The notes under the pieces are model-generated. The model worked only from the letters and a program-made list of their open reading frames with translations, had not been told where the DNA came from and ran no database searches. Shown here one piece after another: positions 12,021-23,806 of a stretch of DNA of 64,000 nucleotides. The stretch lies in contig CM068590.1 in assembly GCA_035048485.1 (NCBI GenBank), positions 10,591,329-10,655,328 of the forward strand, given 5' to 3'. Made by a program: the position numbers and the translations under genes. How positions within the stretch are numbered: the stretch's first letter is position 1; the number at the start of each line of letters is the position of its first letter. This DNA is from Pteria penguin (lineage: Eukaryota > Mollusca > Bivalvia > Pterioida > Pteriidae).

Positions 12021-12889
12021 TCTTGAAGATACATTAAACAGAATACACAGATTCATCTTTTCAATCAGAAAGTGACATTACACCGAACATTTTGCGGATT
12101 ATCAATTGCTCTTTCCACTGTAATAATCATGATCAAAATAATGTCTAATTGACTTGTCCAACCTGACATGATGTCATAATAATCAAATATAGCGCTAAAT
12201 GCTGTGTTATGAATTTAAAATGAATCAGTATCTTTGTCCATCAGTTTTCCCTCTTTGTATGGCTATATGTTACATCTGTTCAGGCAGTGCAGGTGCTCCT
12301 GAAAATTTTATGTTATTGTGTTGCCTGAAAAGAAACAGGTGATATAGGGACAACATTGTCAGGGGCTTCATCTGTTTGTCTATTTGTCTTCCTTTCTATC
12401 TTTCTGGCAAGGAGTCATAAAAAATTGATAGCAAGTGAAACATACGTTCCTTCAGTCATCTTAGGGCATTACATAAACATTGTAATACCTGTCATTCACT
12501 GTCGTTGACAATACATTGAAAATTTTAAATTCCAAGTAAGTATAAACAGAAACTAAAATAGAATTGTGATAAGTGTATATATTTAATAGATGAATAGATA
12601 TCAGATTTTGACACATTCTTGACAGTGTTATATCTCAAAATTAATTTTCAATGGGACTGACAATACATGTATATATGAAAGAGTCAGCAGTAGATTCCAA
12701 ACACTGATGTTGAAAGCTTTAATCTACAAGTGATATATATACATGAATATACATGTATTTATTATCTTACTTTTAATTGAACAAAGAATGATTTTTAATT
12801 ACTGCTTATATGCAGAAAGCTGTGATTTATAAGTCTAATATGTATTTATTGAATAAATTTGCGTCAATTCAAATGCATGAATAGGTTGT

Positions 12890-13270
12890 TTTTATATGCC
12901 TATCTTTGATAAGGCATGTTACAATACAATAATACTTTGTATCCGCATGTCTGTCTGTCTGTCTGAAAGACTTTTTCAAAGCCAATTTTTCTATATATCT
13001 TTCAGAATAATTTGTTATTGGTAGAAATAATCTTTATGAAATGTTGGTGCGTCACGACCTTGAACTATGGTCAAGGTTGCCATAAACTTAAGCAAAATTT
13101 TCTTATTCTTTAATAAACTTACAGTCAAAGTAAAGTCAAACGTAATAGAAATATTCCTTATGGGATAGAGGTGTGTCATGACCTTTACTCAAGATTGGGC
13201 CTCCACGATCAAGATCGCTGTGAATTTTGGTAAATCTTTATGGTATTTTTGGCACATATTTTATGCATTG
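12890..13270. repeat. Decayed dispersed repeat of the TCTGTCTGTCTG / sensor-like AT-rich type
   Basis: Starts near TATGCCTATCTTTGATAAGG, followed by GTCTGTCTGTCTGTCTGA and non-coding AT-rich text. Similar openings (TCTGTCCATCCATC) occur at 3520 and 50005. I call it a dispersed repeat by internal similarity only. Confidence 0.3.
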
Positions 13271-13570
13271 GAGAAAGTTCTAGGCTTTCTACTGTTGCTA
13301 CTTTTCTTTACTTGGATCCTACTTTTTAAATCTTGTTCTTGATAACTTACTATCCCTGCTTTTTAATTAAAAAAAGAAAAAATACAGTTGCTTAGACTAA
13401 AGAGAAAGTACAAGAAAGATAAACCTAAGAGATTTTAAATCTAACCGTAGGAGTGAAAAGATAATATAAGAATATTAGTTTAAGTCACTGTCCATTTCAT
13501 GTTCAAAAGGGGAGGGCCTAACAATCCATGTAAGATTAAATTTTTACATGTGAAATCTGAGCAAGGATTT

Positions 13571-14240
13571 TTGGCTCACCTGAGCCGAAGGCTCTAGTGA
13601 GCTATTGTGATCAATCGTAGTCCATTGTCTGTCCATCGTTAACTTTTCACCTTTTCGACTTCTTCTTCAGAACCGCTAAACAGAATTTGATGAAACTTGG
13701 TATGCATGAAGAACTCATAGCTAGTCCCCTACAAGTGTTGTTGTTTTTCATCCAGATCCGTCAACAGGTGGCGCCACCACAGGCAAAAGTATGTCACAGA
13801 GGGTACCCTCCTTTAACAACTTCTTCAGACCGGGGGCATACAAAGACAAATCATATGCATAGGAATGATCTAGAGGGATGTGTGAAGAAGTGTTGTTAAT
13901 TTTGGTTCCGTTCCGAAATCAAATTTTTGACTTTTTTTTCAACATTTTTTTGGACTTAGTATTTTTATGATGAGTTCTTATGGCCTAATTTGATCATAAT
14001 TATGGTAAGAAATATCATTGTGAAAGAAATTTGTCAATATCTCAATTTTTGGATTTTTTTATGAATTTTAAGACTTCCAAAAAAAAGGGGGGGGGTGTTG
14101 GCCATTTTTCACATTTTCAACTTTTTCTGCAAAACTGTTGGAAGGATTTCAATAAATTTTGGTAGAAATAAATCACTTATGATCCCTTTCGTATTCTGTC
14201 ATTTTCTTCCAGACCTCTGTACAGGTGGCGCCACCACAGT
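13571..14240 (+). repeat. Dispersed repeat beginning GGCTCACCTGAGCCGAAGGC
   Basis: The opening GGCTCACCTGAGCCGAAGGC, then TCTAGTGAGCTATTGTGATC and later AATTTGATGAAACTTGG, is a pattern I recognise from bivalve genomes, where it recurs in many intergenic regions. A related text (ATGAAACTTGGTACAAAG) is at 51400. It contains GTGGCGCCACCAC palindromic motifs twice (13769 and 14226). No ORF of note. Confidence 0.55.
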
Positions 14241-14259
14241 CAAAAGTAGGTCACCACAA

Positions 14260-14445
14260 AAGTGTGACACTAATGTAAGATACGAAAGTATAACATTGTG
14301 TCTCATGACTAACGCACTAATAACAATGTACCACAATGAACATTCATGGACCCCTAAAATTTAAAGGTGAGACCAGGTGACCGGGAGGAGTGAGCGTCTC
14401 CTGTTTAGCTAGCCACACCCGCCGTGAATATCCTTACATACAGAC
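14260..14445 (-). repeat. Dispersed repeat X, minus-strand partial copy
   Basis: Reverse complement of the element copied at 23930, 61536 and 61868. Shared blocks include GGTGAGACCAGGTGACCGGG, AGGAGTGAGCGTCTCCTGTT and TAGCTAGCCACACCCGCCGT. Confidence 0.75.
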
Positions 14446-14647
14446 GAAAGAAAGATAATTCGGCACTGTATATAAGTGTATATAAGACAGTACCAATGAT
14501 TTGAATTTAGAAAGCTAAATTTGTGTCATACAGTAGATATATGTATTCTTGTGTTTGCATTGTTCCAATGTTCTGTAACCAATATGAAATAATAACTTTA
14601 AATAAATAAGAAAAAAATCAAATTAAACGACAAAATCAAAACAAATG

Positions 14648-14648
<1 letters not shown>

Positions 14649-14679
<31 letters not shown>
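14649..14679. repeat. (CA)n microsatellite
   Basis: About 15 uninterrupted CA dinucleotides. Confidence 0.95.
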
Positions 14680-14683
<4 letters not shown>

Positions 14684-16161
14684 CGCATAAATGAAAAAAG
14701 CGGACAACAAAATAAAATTAAACCAGAGTGAAACATACACAGACAAACAATTTATTTCAAAGAATCAAATAATGGTCATTCGTCCGTCGCCAACCTTGTA
14801 AATTTATGGCCAGAGAGGGGGGGGGTTGGCCCTCAATCCATCTAAATCTGCCACTGGTTCGTACTTTTATTTATTCATTTATGTATTTATTTATTTATTT
14901 ATATTGTATTAATGATGTCTGCTAGGTTGAAACATGATCTGACATCTCCCCACCACAAGTACAATCTGCTGTTAAGCATAGGCGAATAATCTCTGTTGGG
15001 TACAGCAATGCAATAGACTTGAATGTAGATTTACAGACCTGTTTATTGACAACATTTTACAAAAATTCAGGAAAGACATTATAACACTCGTCCGCGTTAA
15101 CGATGTAGTTCTGTTATGCTCTATCCGTTTTTTCCGCATGTAAAATATCTTGGTGCATCATTCAGTCGGATCTCGTCATACTGTTTAAATTCTTGTGTTG
15201 CTGCTGTTCCTTTAATTGTTGAATAAGTTGGCTGTATTTACAATTATTTTAGATTTTCGGCTTCAGTCTGTTGTTAGACGATGTAGTATTTTACATTGTG
15301 ACATTCATATCTAATTGGTAATGACAGTCTTATCTGAAAGAACGGGAACACTTGACCACATCTGTTTACTTTACTGATGTTGAAATAATTGGCTTGTCAC
15401 CCTTAACTTGTTAATCAGTGTTTTATTGCATGTGTATGCTATTGTAGTTAGTTGTTAATAGAGCATTTAGACAGAGCAGACATGTTTTAAATAACGGTGC
15501 TATATGAGCACGGAATATGATAATATACAAGGGTAAATTATAGACGGTTCATTAAAGTGCTACCAAGTGTACATCGTGTGAACCCCCGTCTCATCCCGTA
15601 TGACTATACACCGATCTAGTTTCCGCTTCAACTACTAAGTGCGAAATTAGTGTGTATTTACGTCATTTAAGATTTGACAAGTCGGAAAATTAATTATGAC
15701 TTCACAAACATTGTAATCGAAGTTCCACTACACGTTGCTTTTTTATTGAAATATGGATCTGTGTATTCAATGTTAGAGGCCGATATCAACCCCAGTGATT
15801 TATTCCGTTAAAAACCACGTCCTCCACATATGACGTTTCCCATGTGTAACACATTTCCCCGCAAAAGTTACCTTGATTTCTGCAATAAAAATTGACGTCA
15901 ATTCTGGTTAGATAATTAATAAAAACACACGATGCTGCTCAATACACGTGAGCTACCGGTCGGCACAAGGGGTGTATCTAAACCCATATTGATGTGGACG
16001 CACATGTTAGGCAGGGCTTTTTTTTCATTTTGCGGAATAGACCTCTTCACGATAATTGACTCATCGTCAAATGCCCGACATCACACCTTTTGGAACCTTT
16101 TTCATTATGTCGTCATAAATAAATGGCCCGTCAAACATGATTTTAACTGTGACGTCACAAT

Positions 16162-16279
16162 GAAACTACGTAATGGGCATGGTTAAAGTTGGATCTGGCG
16201 ATCCCTCAATGGCGGAACTATAATAATGGACGACAAATTTCGCCAGATCCAACTTTAATCACGCACATTACGTAGTTTC
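16162..16279. repeat. 40-bp imperfect inverted repeat, foldback or MITE
   Basis: Arm 16162-16201 (GAAACTACGTAATGGGCATG...) pairs with 16240-16279 (TCGCCAGATCCAACTTTAAT...) with a few mismatches; the loop is 38 bases. The flanks contain TGACGTCACAAT on the left and TTACGTCATAAT on the right, suggesting the inverted structure may extend further out. Confidence 0.75.
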
Positions 16280-16931
16280 GTCCATTTATTACGTCATAAT
16301 GTAATTTCACGTCATTTTGATCGGATTTGAGGGAGCGTTAATGATTTTTCTGAGATTACTACTCGTGTCTGAGGAGTTTTAAATAACAGCCGCGGCTATG
16401 TAGCTTTATCATAGGAGCGTCTGCACTTCGAAATATATGAACTTATGAAATTTTTAAAACTGTAGTGCAGACATTATTAAAATTTTTAATGATTGCAATC
16501 TTGAATACTGTTTCTAAAATTCAATCGACGTCGGAAATGACGTAAATACTGATTGCAAAAGACGCATCGATGGCAACCGTTAAAATTTTTTTTCACATAT
16601 TTAAACACATTTAAAGAGATGGGAAATTTTCGTTTGATAGAGTTTATACTTTCTTTTTGACACTTTCCTTACACAAGATGGAAGATGGTTCTTAAATGCA
16701 GAGCATGACCATATGCGCAAAATGGACATGCAATGATACGAGCGTAACAGACACGCAGTTCATATTAACTGAAAGGAAAGGAAAATAAGCGGGGTATATT
16801 TTATTGTCTTGTTAGTAAATTATCCCAACAATCGAGGTAAGAGAGAGCATGAACACAAAGTCAAAATCTTTAATAAACTGCTGTCTGTCGCCATTTGAAT
16901 AATTTTCCGTTGAATTATAGGGCGATGTAAA

Positions 16932-16934
<3 letters not shown>

Positions 16935-16976
<42 letters not shown>
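16935..16976. repeat. (TC)n microsatellite
   Basis: About 20 uninterrupted TC dinucleotides. Confidence 0.95.
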
Positions 16977-16979
<3 letters not shown>

Positions 16980-17359
16980 CGTCTTTCCAATTATCTTTCC
17001 ATAAGCAGTTTATTATCAGTTTTAAAAAGAAAGTACTGAATGTGAGGCAATGAAAGATTGAAAAAAAGGTAATGATATAAAAATTACTTTTTGCTGAAAA
17101 CTCATTTTAAAGAAAATGACAAATTATACTTAATTCGAAAATGCAAAATTATATAATATATATATATAGATTTCAAATATAATATATATAGATTTCAAAA
17201 TATCCAAATTAACCAGGGGTACTATTGCTTGCCTTTTCTACAAGCAAAGTCTAAAATAATTTTAGTTTTCTGTGAATGGATATTTAAGAGGTGCAAGTCG
17301 GTAATGGTAGAACTTGTCCAGACCGTCAAGTCCAAGTGTAGAACTTGTTTTACTCTGAT

Positions 17360-17600
17360 GCTTGGAAGATGTAGTGACTGAGTCGGCAGGGTGCTTAGCT
17401 CCTGGCCAAGAGGTGTTGGGATCGAGTGCCACCTGAGGCTCGTTGGCACCCCGTCTTTCGGATCCTAAGCCCTGTGTAGCGAAAGACGTAAAAATTACTC
17501 AACGCTTCGGTTCGTTTCATAGCTCTACATTTCTTTGCATTATTGCATTACATCAGGCAGGTGTCTCAACAAGAGATATGATACTGGTGTGACGTAGACA
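17360..17600 (+). mobile_element. Diverged tRNA-derived SINE
   Basis: tRNA-like head with AGTCGGCAGGGTGCTTAGCT and B-box-like GGGATCGAGTGCCA, followed by a body with CCCGTCTTTCGGATCCTAAG, ACTCAACGCTTCGGTTCG and CATCAGGCAGGTG. The layout is the same as in the reference SINE but with substantial divergence. Confidence 0.65.
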
Positions 17601-20160
17601 AGAGTAAAAAAATATATGCTTAGGCCTGACATCTCGGACTATTATAGTTCAACCATACTAGCAAAATGTACGTAGGTACATGACAGCATATAAAGCTTCG
17701 AATTGAAACTTTAATATCATTATTATTCTCACTTGCATCAGAAAAAATAGATGTACACTTAGGTTTATACAAATTAGTCCTTCCATCCATGACGGTGCTG
17801 TCGCCGAGATCGTAAAACACATTAGAAGAAGAAAATGTGTTTTAATCTATGTTGTTCCTAACAAAATTGTTCAATTTCTGAAATAAAAATTAATCATTAT
17901 TTACCCTGCCTTTGAGCATTTTCTATTTCTTTCTTTCTTTCTTTCTTTTGAGAGAGGAGTGGGGTTGACATCTGGTTTCGTCAATTGATATGATATTCGA
18001 GAATTTTGTATTACTGAAGAATCTTTGGACATATATTTCACTTTGCTGAATTATCTTTTCTTCCTATCATCTGATCCGCCCATCGACACGAGAATCTTAA
18101 ATTACATGTATACATGTATAATAATAATTGAAATATTCGAAAAACAGATAATTCACCCCATATATCACGCGTCATCCACTTCAATCGCTCAAGTTGTAAA
18201 AAGTATTTTACGACCATACATGCCAAAATGGGTATTCACACGAGATAAGTAGCATTACTTGTGTTTATTTCATCGTGTACGTCGGGCTCTCGGTCTAAAT
18301 ATCTAGGGCGCTGTACTGGAATGCTCTTTAACTACTTACACAGCATATAAAAAGGGGGGGGGGGGGTTGGAGAGAAAATTGGAATTGGAGAAGTAAAGAT
18401 AACATAGGTCTCCGATATACTGTATTTAGAATAGAAGTTTTTAAGCTTAGGAACGTAGCACAATGTGCTTTTTCTGTCTTAAGTGACAGTGTCGACAGCC
18501 TGATGGAGGGGAATCACATTTTCGTAGATTTATCAGGCAAGGAGACTCACCTGGTTTTATAAATTACCTCAGCTGTGCTTTGCTATTAAAATGTGTAATA
18601 TTTGAGTATTTTAGGGAATATTTCATATACTAATAAAATGTAGCGCCTGAGATTAAGCTAATACGTCTCTGGATAATGAAGGCAAGGAGTAAGCGTGGAA
18701 GCCAGAAGTCACCATATGGTTATATGGTATGGAGGAAGCGGGAGAAGAAAATGGAGAGAGGAAGAGAGGACCTAGGGGGAGACACAGAGTTCGGAAGAAA
18801 AATAGGCTTGGCTGCATAATGAGAACTATGCGGCAACACAGAATAGAGGAGAAATTCACGGAGACATTCATTCTACAAAACAATACAATTATTTCATTGC
18901 ACAATGAAAAATCCCCAAATAGAAGCTATGTAGTCAACTTATGAGAAAATATCACTCCGCAATAAGAGCTCTATAACTGTCAACACCCAAAACAGAAGCT
19001 TGGGTGTGGGGTTGATGCTTAGATGTCCCCCTCCCATTCCACTTCCCGTTCATCACACAGGAGAAAATAAAAGTAATATGTGAACTTTCCGTTACCGTAT
19101 GAGAGCTGGTGAACAATTCTTACTTGCACCACATAAAGACAGAAATATGTCCAAATGTAGGCCAAGGGAGGGGGGAAGAAAGAAAAAAAAAAGGGGGGGG
19201 GCGCCTCCTTTTGGGGTACGGATGGGGCTCCTCACTTTCTATTGCCTTGCTATAGTTGGTTTATTCCCGATATGTCGCAAATATTTTAATTATTTAATGA
19301 TTTATTGCGAGATTATTTAACTGACAAATTCCAAATTATTCTAATTGTAACAGAGAAACATAAGCACATAATCTAGTTCAACAACTCTACTAATGGACAA
19401 CGTCGAGCGCAGTCAGTTCCTGGATGGGCTCCGGTAACCGCAGACACGTTACAAAATTTTATCATGCAATAGGTGACTTCACTAATTATATGTAAAGGTT
19501 TAATGGTACTACCAAAGAAACAGATGTCATTCGAACCTTCATTCCCTTGGTCGCCAATTTATTTCAGTAAGTATTTTATAAACATTTGAAGCGAGAGCTT
19601 AAAATCAATATACATTGAACAGTGCACTTTAAGATTTGCACAGACATAAACAGTAATTTTCTCAGTGCATAGGTGTCATTATTTCTTCGCGGTGAGTTTT
19701 TCTTTTTCCATACAAGAAGTAATTGCGTTGATAGGCAGTGAAAATCACGCATTGTTTGATAAAAGGATAAAATTCAGAATTACAAGTATTACACCGCTGC
19801 TTGTATTTACTTTTAAGAGAATGAAATTGCTTTGTTCAAACAAAACAGAATGCTATATTGTTGCGCGGATTTACGAAATTGCAGCGATCGATCTCAAGAT
19901 TTCTTGTCTCTCCAATATCTACAATATCAGACTGTAGAAGAGCATGATATTTAAGCGACATGGGTACATGGGTAGTATACTCTTCTCCATATTTGAGGTA
20001 AGAATGCATGTTCAGCTTTAATTAATAGATTGTATTTCATTGCTAATAAGACGCAGATGATAAATTTCGTAATTGGGGGGAGGGGGGGGGGGGGGGGGCG
20101 ATGGTTTCGAATATCTTTGATCCCATGGTCAAGATAAGGTTTGATGTTGAAATGACCTGC

Positions 20161-20465
20161 GCGGCGGAATGGTTAGTGTGATTGGGTCGTAAAAGGAGAT
20201 CTTGGGTTCGAATCTTGTTACGGCCATGGTCAAGTCGAGTATAGAAGTTTCTGAAGAAAACGTTCCGAGGGTTAGCGTGAATCGGTCGTAATGGGGAGTA
20301 TTTGGGTTCGAATCTTGCTAGAGCCATGATCGTGTCGACACGCTTCAGATTCCTACTTTACGGCGCGACTGTATGGTCAGAGAGATCGTGCCGTGATCAG
20401 GAGGTCGTGGCTGTATGGTCAGAGAGATCGTGTCGTGATCGGAAGGTCGTGGGGCCATGGTCATG
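20161..20465 (+). repeat. Tandemly duplicated tRNA-like segment
   Basis: A tRNA-like block with GGGTTCGAATCTTG occurs twice, beginning at about 20171 and 20269 (period about 98 bp). It is followed by a second duplication of about 42 bp (TGTATGGTCAGAGAGATCGT, starting near 20370 and 20412). B-box-like sequences are good but I cannot fold a complete cloverleaf, so these are treated as SINE heads and not tRNA genes. Confidence 0.55.
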
Positions 20466-20552
20466 CCGAATGCATATCAATGAATTTGAATAGGCTAAAC
20501 ATGTTTATGACCCGTGCCTTCCTATAGTCACAATATTAACATAATTTACTTC

Positions 20553-20805
20553 GGTTGATTGATTGATTGTTGTTTTACGTCATTCAACGGTTATTTCACG
20601 TATATGTTGACGGCATCATGCATTGCATAGAAATGTATACCTATGCAAAGGACCCACCGAAACAATGAGGGATTTTTTCTGTGCAACGCCTACCGTCATG
20701 GTCTGCTCCGAAAGACAGGACAGAGGTGCACCCATGACGGAAGTTGAACCCGGGACATCCCGGTCACGAGCGGAGTACCTCAGCAACTAAGCAACACCGG
20801 CTTCG
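20553..20805 (-). mobile_element. tRNA-derived SINE, minus strand
   Basis: Begins with the tail TTGATTGATTGATTGTTGTT and TTTACGTCATTCAACGG. The body and head follow in reverse complement (GACAGGACAGAGGTGCACCC ... CACCGGCTTCG). Confidence 0.8.
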
Positions 20806-20907
20806 ATTTACTTCGGAATTTTACGATGTTATGACCGGACCTTTGACAATATCAATAATATTTTGGTGATTGACAGGCACCTGATATACCTTATTCATAA
20901 TGCACAA

Positions 20908-21165
20908 AGCCGGCGTTGCCTAGTGGTGTCGCGCTGGACTCCTAATCGGGAGGCCGGGGTTCGATTCCCTCTGGTCATGCCGGTGTCCTGTCTTTTGGAT
21001 GAGACAGTAAGAACCGAGGCCCGTGTCGTGGTATGCATGGCACGTTAAAGATCCCTCACTGCTAGGGGTGGGTTGGTTGCAAAGGTCAAAATTTGTATGC
21101 CCCGCATCCGGCAGATGCCATCACCATATACGTGAAATATTCGCGGTGTGACGATAAACAAAAAT
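20908..21165 (+). mobile_element. Full-length tRNA-derived SINE
   Basis: Very close to the copy at 10737: AGCCGGCGTTGCCTAGTGG head, B box GGGGTTCGATTCCC, GTCCTGTCTTTTGGATGAGA body, ATCCCTCACTGC, and a tail with GATAAACAAAAATCAATT. It lies only about 100 bases from the minus-strand SINE at 20553, so the pair is arranged tail to head on opposite strands. Confidence 0.85.
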
Positions 21166-21204
21166 CAATTAATCATAATGCAAAATTTGGTCTTTTCGTA
21201 ATTT

Positions 21205-21511
21205 AGAGTTATCTACCCTTTGGTAAGTATCTGACGTAGAATATCATTGACGTAAATCAGTGCTATGAAATTAGATATAAAATTACATGAAATGAAGGGA
21301 CAAAAATTTCGCTTTCAAGGAACTGACCCTTCCATTTATGAGTAAAACATTGTTATATCAGATGACGTCACAATACTTTACACCTTGGTCGTACCTCGGA
21401 CAAACATTGAAAATGTATTGTGAGGCTATGAAATTCAATAAATATTCCGCGAAAGTGATGGTCAATCGATGATTACGACGTCAGATACCTACCTGAATGG
21501 GAAATAACTCT
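21205..21511. mobile_element. MITE family B, 307 bp
   Basis: Left end starts AGAGTTATCTACCCTTTGGT and reaches GTATCTGACGT. The right end read in reverse complement starts AGAGTTATTTCCCATTCAGG and reaches the same TATCTGACGTC. The second copy is at 35969-36178. Confidence 0.7.
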
Positions 21512-22423
21512 GTATTAAATCCACTTTCGTCGAAAGTCAAGCGCTTTAGCGTAAAATACGACTGTGATGACTTCACGCAATGTTGGAAGAGACGGACATT
21601 TAATTATGACGTCATAAGCATACATTCAAAAGTCCGCTAAACATCGCTTTCTATGCTGAAAAATGGATCGGTGTATTCATGAATAGTGGGTCAGATTTTA
21701 TGATATACCACAATTTACTATAGCTACTTATTTATAAAAGTAAAATTCAAACTTTTGACATGTGCACTCATTGCTCTGACTATGTCTTATTATACCAGAA
21801 ACGTATTCATAGGACACAAATTCTGTGTCCTCGGCAAGCAGAGATATTTATAAAGACCGCTATTTTACTTTCGCACGACACTTCACCATTAATGTTTAAA
21901 AACAATTAAACCTATAATTTAAAAGAAAATGAAAATCATGAAACGTGGAACTTGGACCTTTAAATAGAGTATTAAATTACATATATGAACAACCATGCAA
22001 GGCATTAGGTATAATTTAAAGCAAACAACATGAAAACTATAACAAAAAGCGATAACGTATTCAAACAAGAGTTATTTCTGAATAAAATATGAACTCAATG
22101 AAGGCTGTAAAAACAAGCGACAAGATCTTTGATGTAAATAGGAAAGCTTATTGTGTGAACAGACACAATTTCTTTCTTGTACATCGTTTAGACAAAGGGT
22201 TCGGATTTAAAGTTAACTTCTGAATAAACAGAAATGTACCTTTATGTTTGGAATTTATATGTGAACTGTATGTTATAAAAACGATTTTCATATTTGTGTA
22301 TTCATTTCAGAAAGAGCGACAACACTTTGATATTTGTTTGAGGCGGATAGAACAAATTCGTGGCATTTTACTAGTTGGGAGGGTAGAAGAAAATCATTTT
22401 TATTTGAGATTTATTGAATAAAC

Positions 22424-23437
22424 ATGTCAGACCAACTTCGGCGTATGGAGAAAGAACGTAAATTGAATGACATCACGCGAAAAAGTTCGAAATCGCGAGT
22501 GTTAACGAAGGAATTTAGTTCACCAGTGAAAGCCGCGAATGCACTCGTTGCTCGCAAAATGGAGGATATCATATCTAAAGAAGAAAAAATGTCAAGACTT
22601 AATCAATTTCGATATGACAGAGAATGTGATTATATTAATGATTTACGGAAAACTCTAGTTGTAAAATTAAAAGATTTTGATGGGGACGAATTCCACCGTG
22701 ATCGATTGGAAAACAGGAAGTGTAGCAGTTTACGCATCTCAAGCGACCGTGACATCATCGCTATGATGATGGCGATACCCACAAATAGTGTTCTAGACTT
22801 CGGACCGGGAAACAAAGCAATACATTCGTTTGACCCAGAATTGAAAAAAGTTTCGACGGTCAAACATGAAAGAGTACTGAAGAGACCAAAGCAAACAATC
22901 CCGACCCCGATGAAACCAAGTTGGCAAAGAAAAAATATAAAATCAAAATATTCAAAATATTTTCGCGCTCAGTCTGCGAGATTACCGAAAACAGAGACGG
23001 ACAAGAAAAACATACAGCAAAAACCTCGACCACAAACAAGTATACCAAGGGTGTCGCGAGCAACGGAATCGAACCTCGCTTCTTCCAGTGTTTTCGCCTT
23101 GCGTTCTAACTGCTCATTTACGACGTCACAGAAAGGGAAGCAACATGTCAATTTCGGTCGCAATCCTGTTCAGCAGAGTGATGTTACATCAGAAACTGGA
23201 AGTACTGAAACGTCATCAACTGACGATTACAAACGCTCAAAGTCGTATCGGACGCTGAAAACAATGTTTATGTATAAAGACGAAGATGAAACTCCGATCC
23301 CGGATCCCCACGAGGAGTTTAGAAAAAGGTGTAAAAATCGTGAAACTTTGTATTACCAACTACTTCAGAGACGTGTAGAGAATTTCATAAAATCGATACA
23401 TACATGTACGCGTGGTGACTCAGTGCGAGTGTACTAA
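22424..23437 (+). CDS. Uncharacterised 337-aa protein, single coding exon
   Basis: An uninterrupted ORF from ATG to TAA, 337 aa, the longest non-repeat plus-strand ORF in the window. A clean 3' splice site (TTCATTTCAG) ends at 22310 and AATAAA lies at 23598-23603, so it looks like a gene with a 5' UTR intron and one coding exon. I do not recognise the family. The protein is soluble and charged: a predicted helical, K/E/R-rich N-terminus (1-95), a short hydrophobic MMMAIP stretch (115-119), a basic central section with FRAQSARLP (180-188) and KPRPQTSIP (200-208), a Ser/Thr-rich part (215-275), and a conserved-looking end with YYQLLQRRVENFIKS (310-324). No signal peptide, membrane segment or known catalytic motif is visible. 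Short RPQTS/SAR-type motifs are common in cytoskeletal and ciliary proteins, but that is only a hint. Confidence 0.75.
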   Translation: MSDQLRRMEKERKLNDITRKSSKSRVLTKEFSSPVKAANALVARKMEDIISKEEKMSRLNQFRYDRECDYINDLRKTLVVKLKDFDGDEFHRDRLENRKCSSLRISSDRDIIAMMMAIPTNSVLDFGPGNKAIHSFDPELKKVSTVKHERVLKRPKQTIPTPMKPSWQRKNIKSKYSKYFRAQSARLPKTETDKKNIQQKPRPQTSIPRVSRATESNLASSSVFALRSNCSFTTSQKGKQHVNFGRNPVQQSDVTSETGSTETSSTDDYKRSKSYRTLKTMFMYKDEDETPIPDPHEEFRKRCKNRETLYYQLLQRRVENFIKSIHTCTRGDSVRVY

Positions 23438-23597
23438 TGTACGGAATAATTTACTTTTATTTAAAAGGCGAAATGTCCCTCTTCAAACTGAGAAAAAAAT
23501 TCTGAAGTGAAATTTGTTTTGCTAAATGTATATAATTAAACAGTATTATTTTGATTTGAAAGCAGACTTGGTTCTTTGCTATTTTGGACTATTTAAT

Positions 23598-23603
23598 AAT
23601 AAA
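23598..23603 (+). terminator. Poly(A) signal AATAAA for the 337-aa gene
   Basis: Canonical hexamer about 160 bases after the stop codon, in correct orientation. Confidence 0.5.
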
Positions 23604-23806
23604 GGAATATTTACAATTTAGATTCAGCGACCACATTCGGAACTCCCTGTGTATCTTACCATCACAAAACAAAGGAGGAGTTCCGACTGATGCAAATGCC
23701 ATGTCTTGGTTTCAAAGTTTTATTTTGTCAAAAGTTTTAAACCACTATAGCTTATTGAACATTGCTTTAACAAAAAATATTTAATTGTAGAAATTTATCA
23801 AAGATA

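Larger units (their letters stand above)
10557..22423. other. Repeat-rich intergenic region, no gene recognised
   Basis: About 11.9 kb between TANGO2 and the 337-aa gene. It contains the SINEs at 10737, 17360, 20553 and 20908, the 51-bp minisatellite at 11765, dispersed bivalve-type repeats at 13571-14445, simple repeats (CA, TC, G runs), the tRNA-like duplications at 20161, the hairpin at 16162 and the MITE at 21205. The ORFs present are short and lack splice or family support. A 3' splice-like TTCATTTCAG ends at 22310, so a 5' UTR exon of the next gene may lie in this region. Confidence 0.6.

Noticed and set aside
11678..12056. Two minus-strand ORFs of about 120 aa
   Set aside because: They are translations of the 51-bp array in two frames.
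18653..18944. Overlapping 71-83-aa ORFs near the CCTAGGGGGAGACACAG region
   Set aside because: Purine-rich low-complexity sequence, no splice or family support.
22630..23163. Several 60-77-aa ORFs in other frames
   Set aside because: Shadows of the 337-aa gene.
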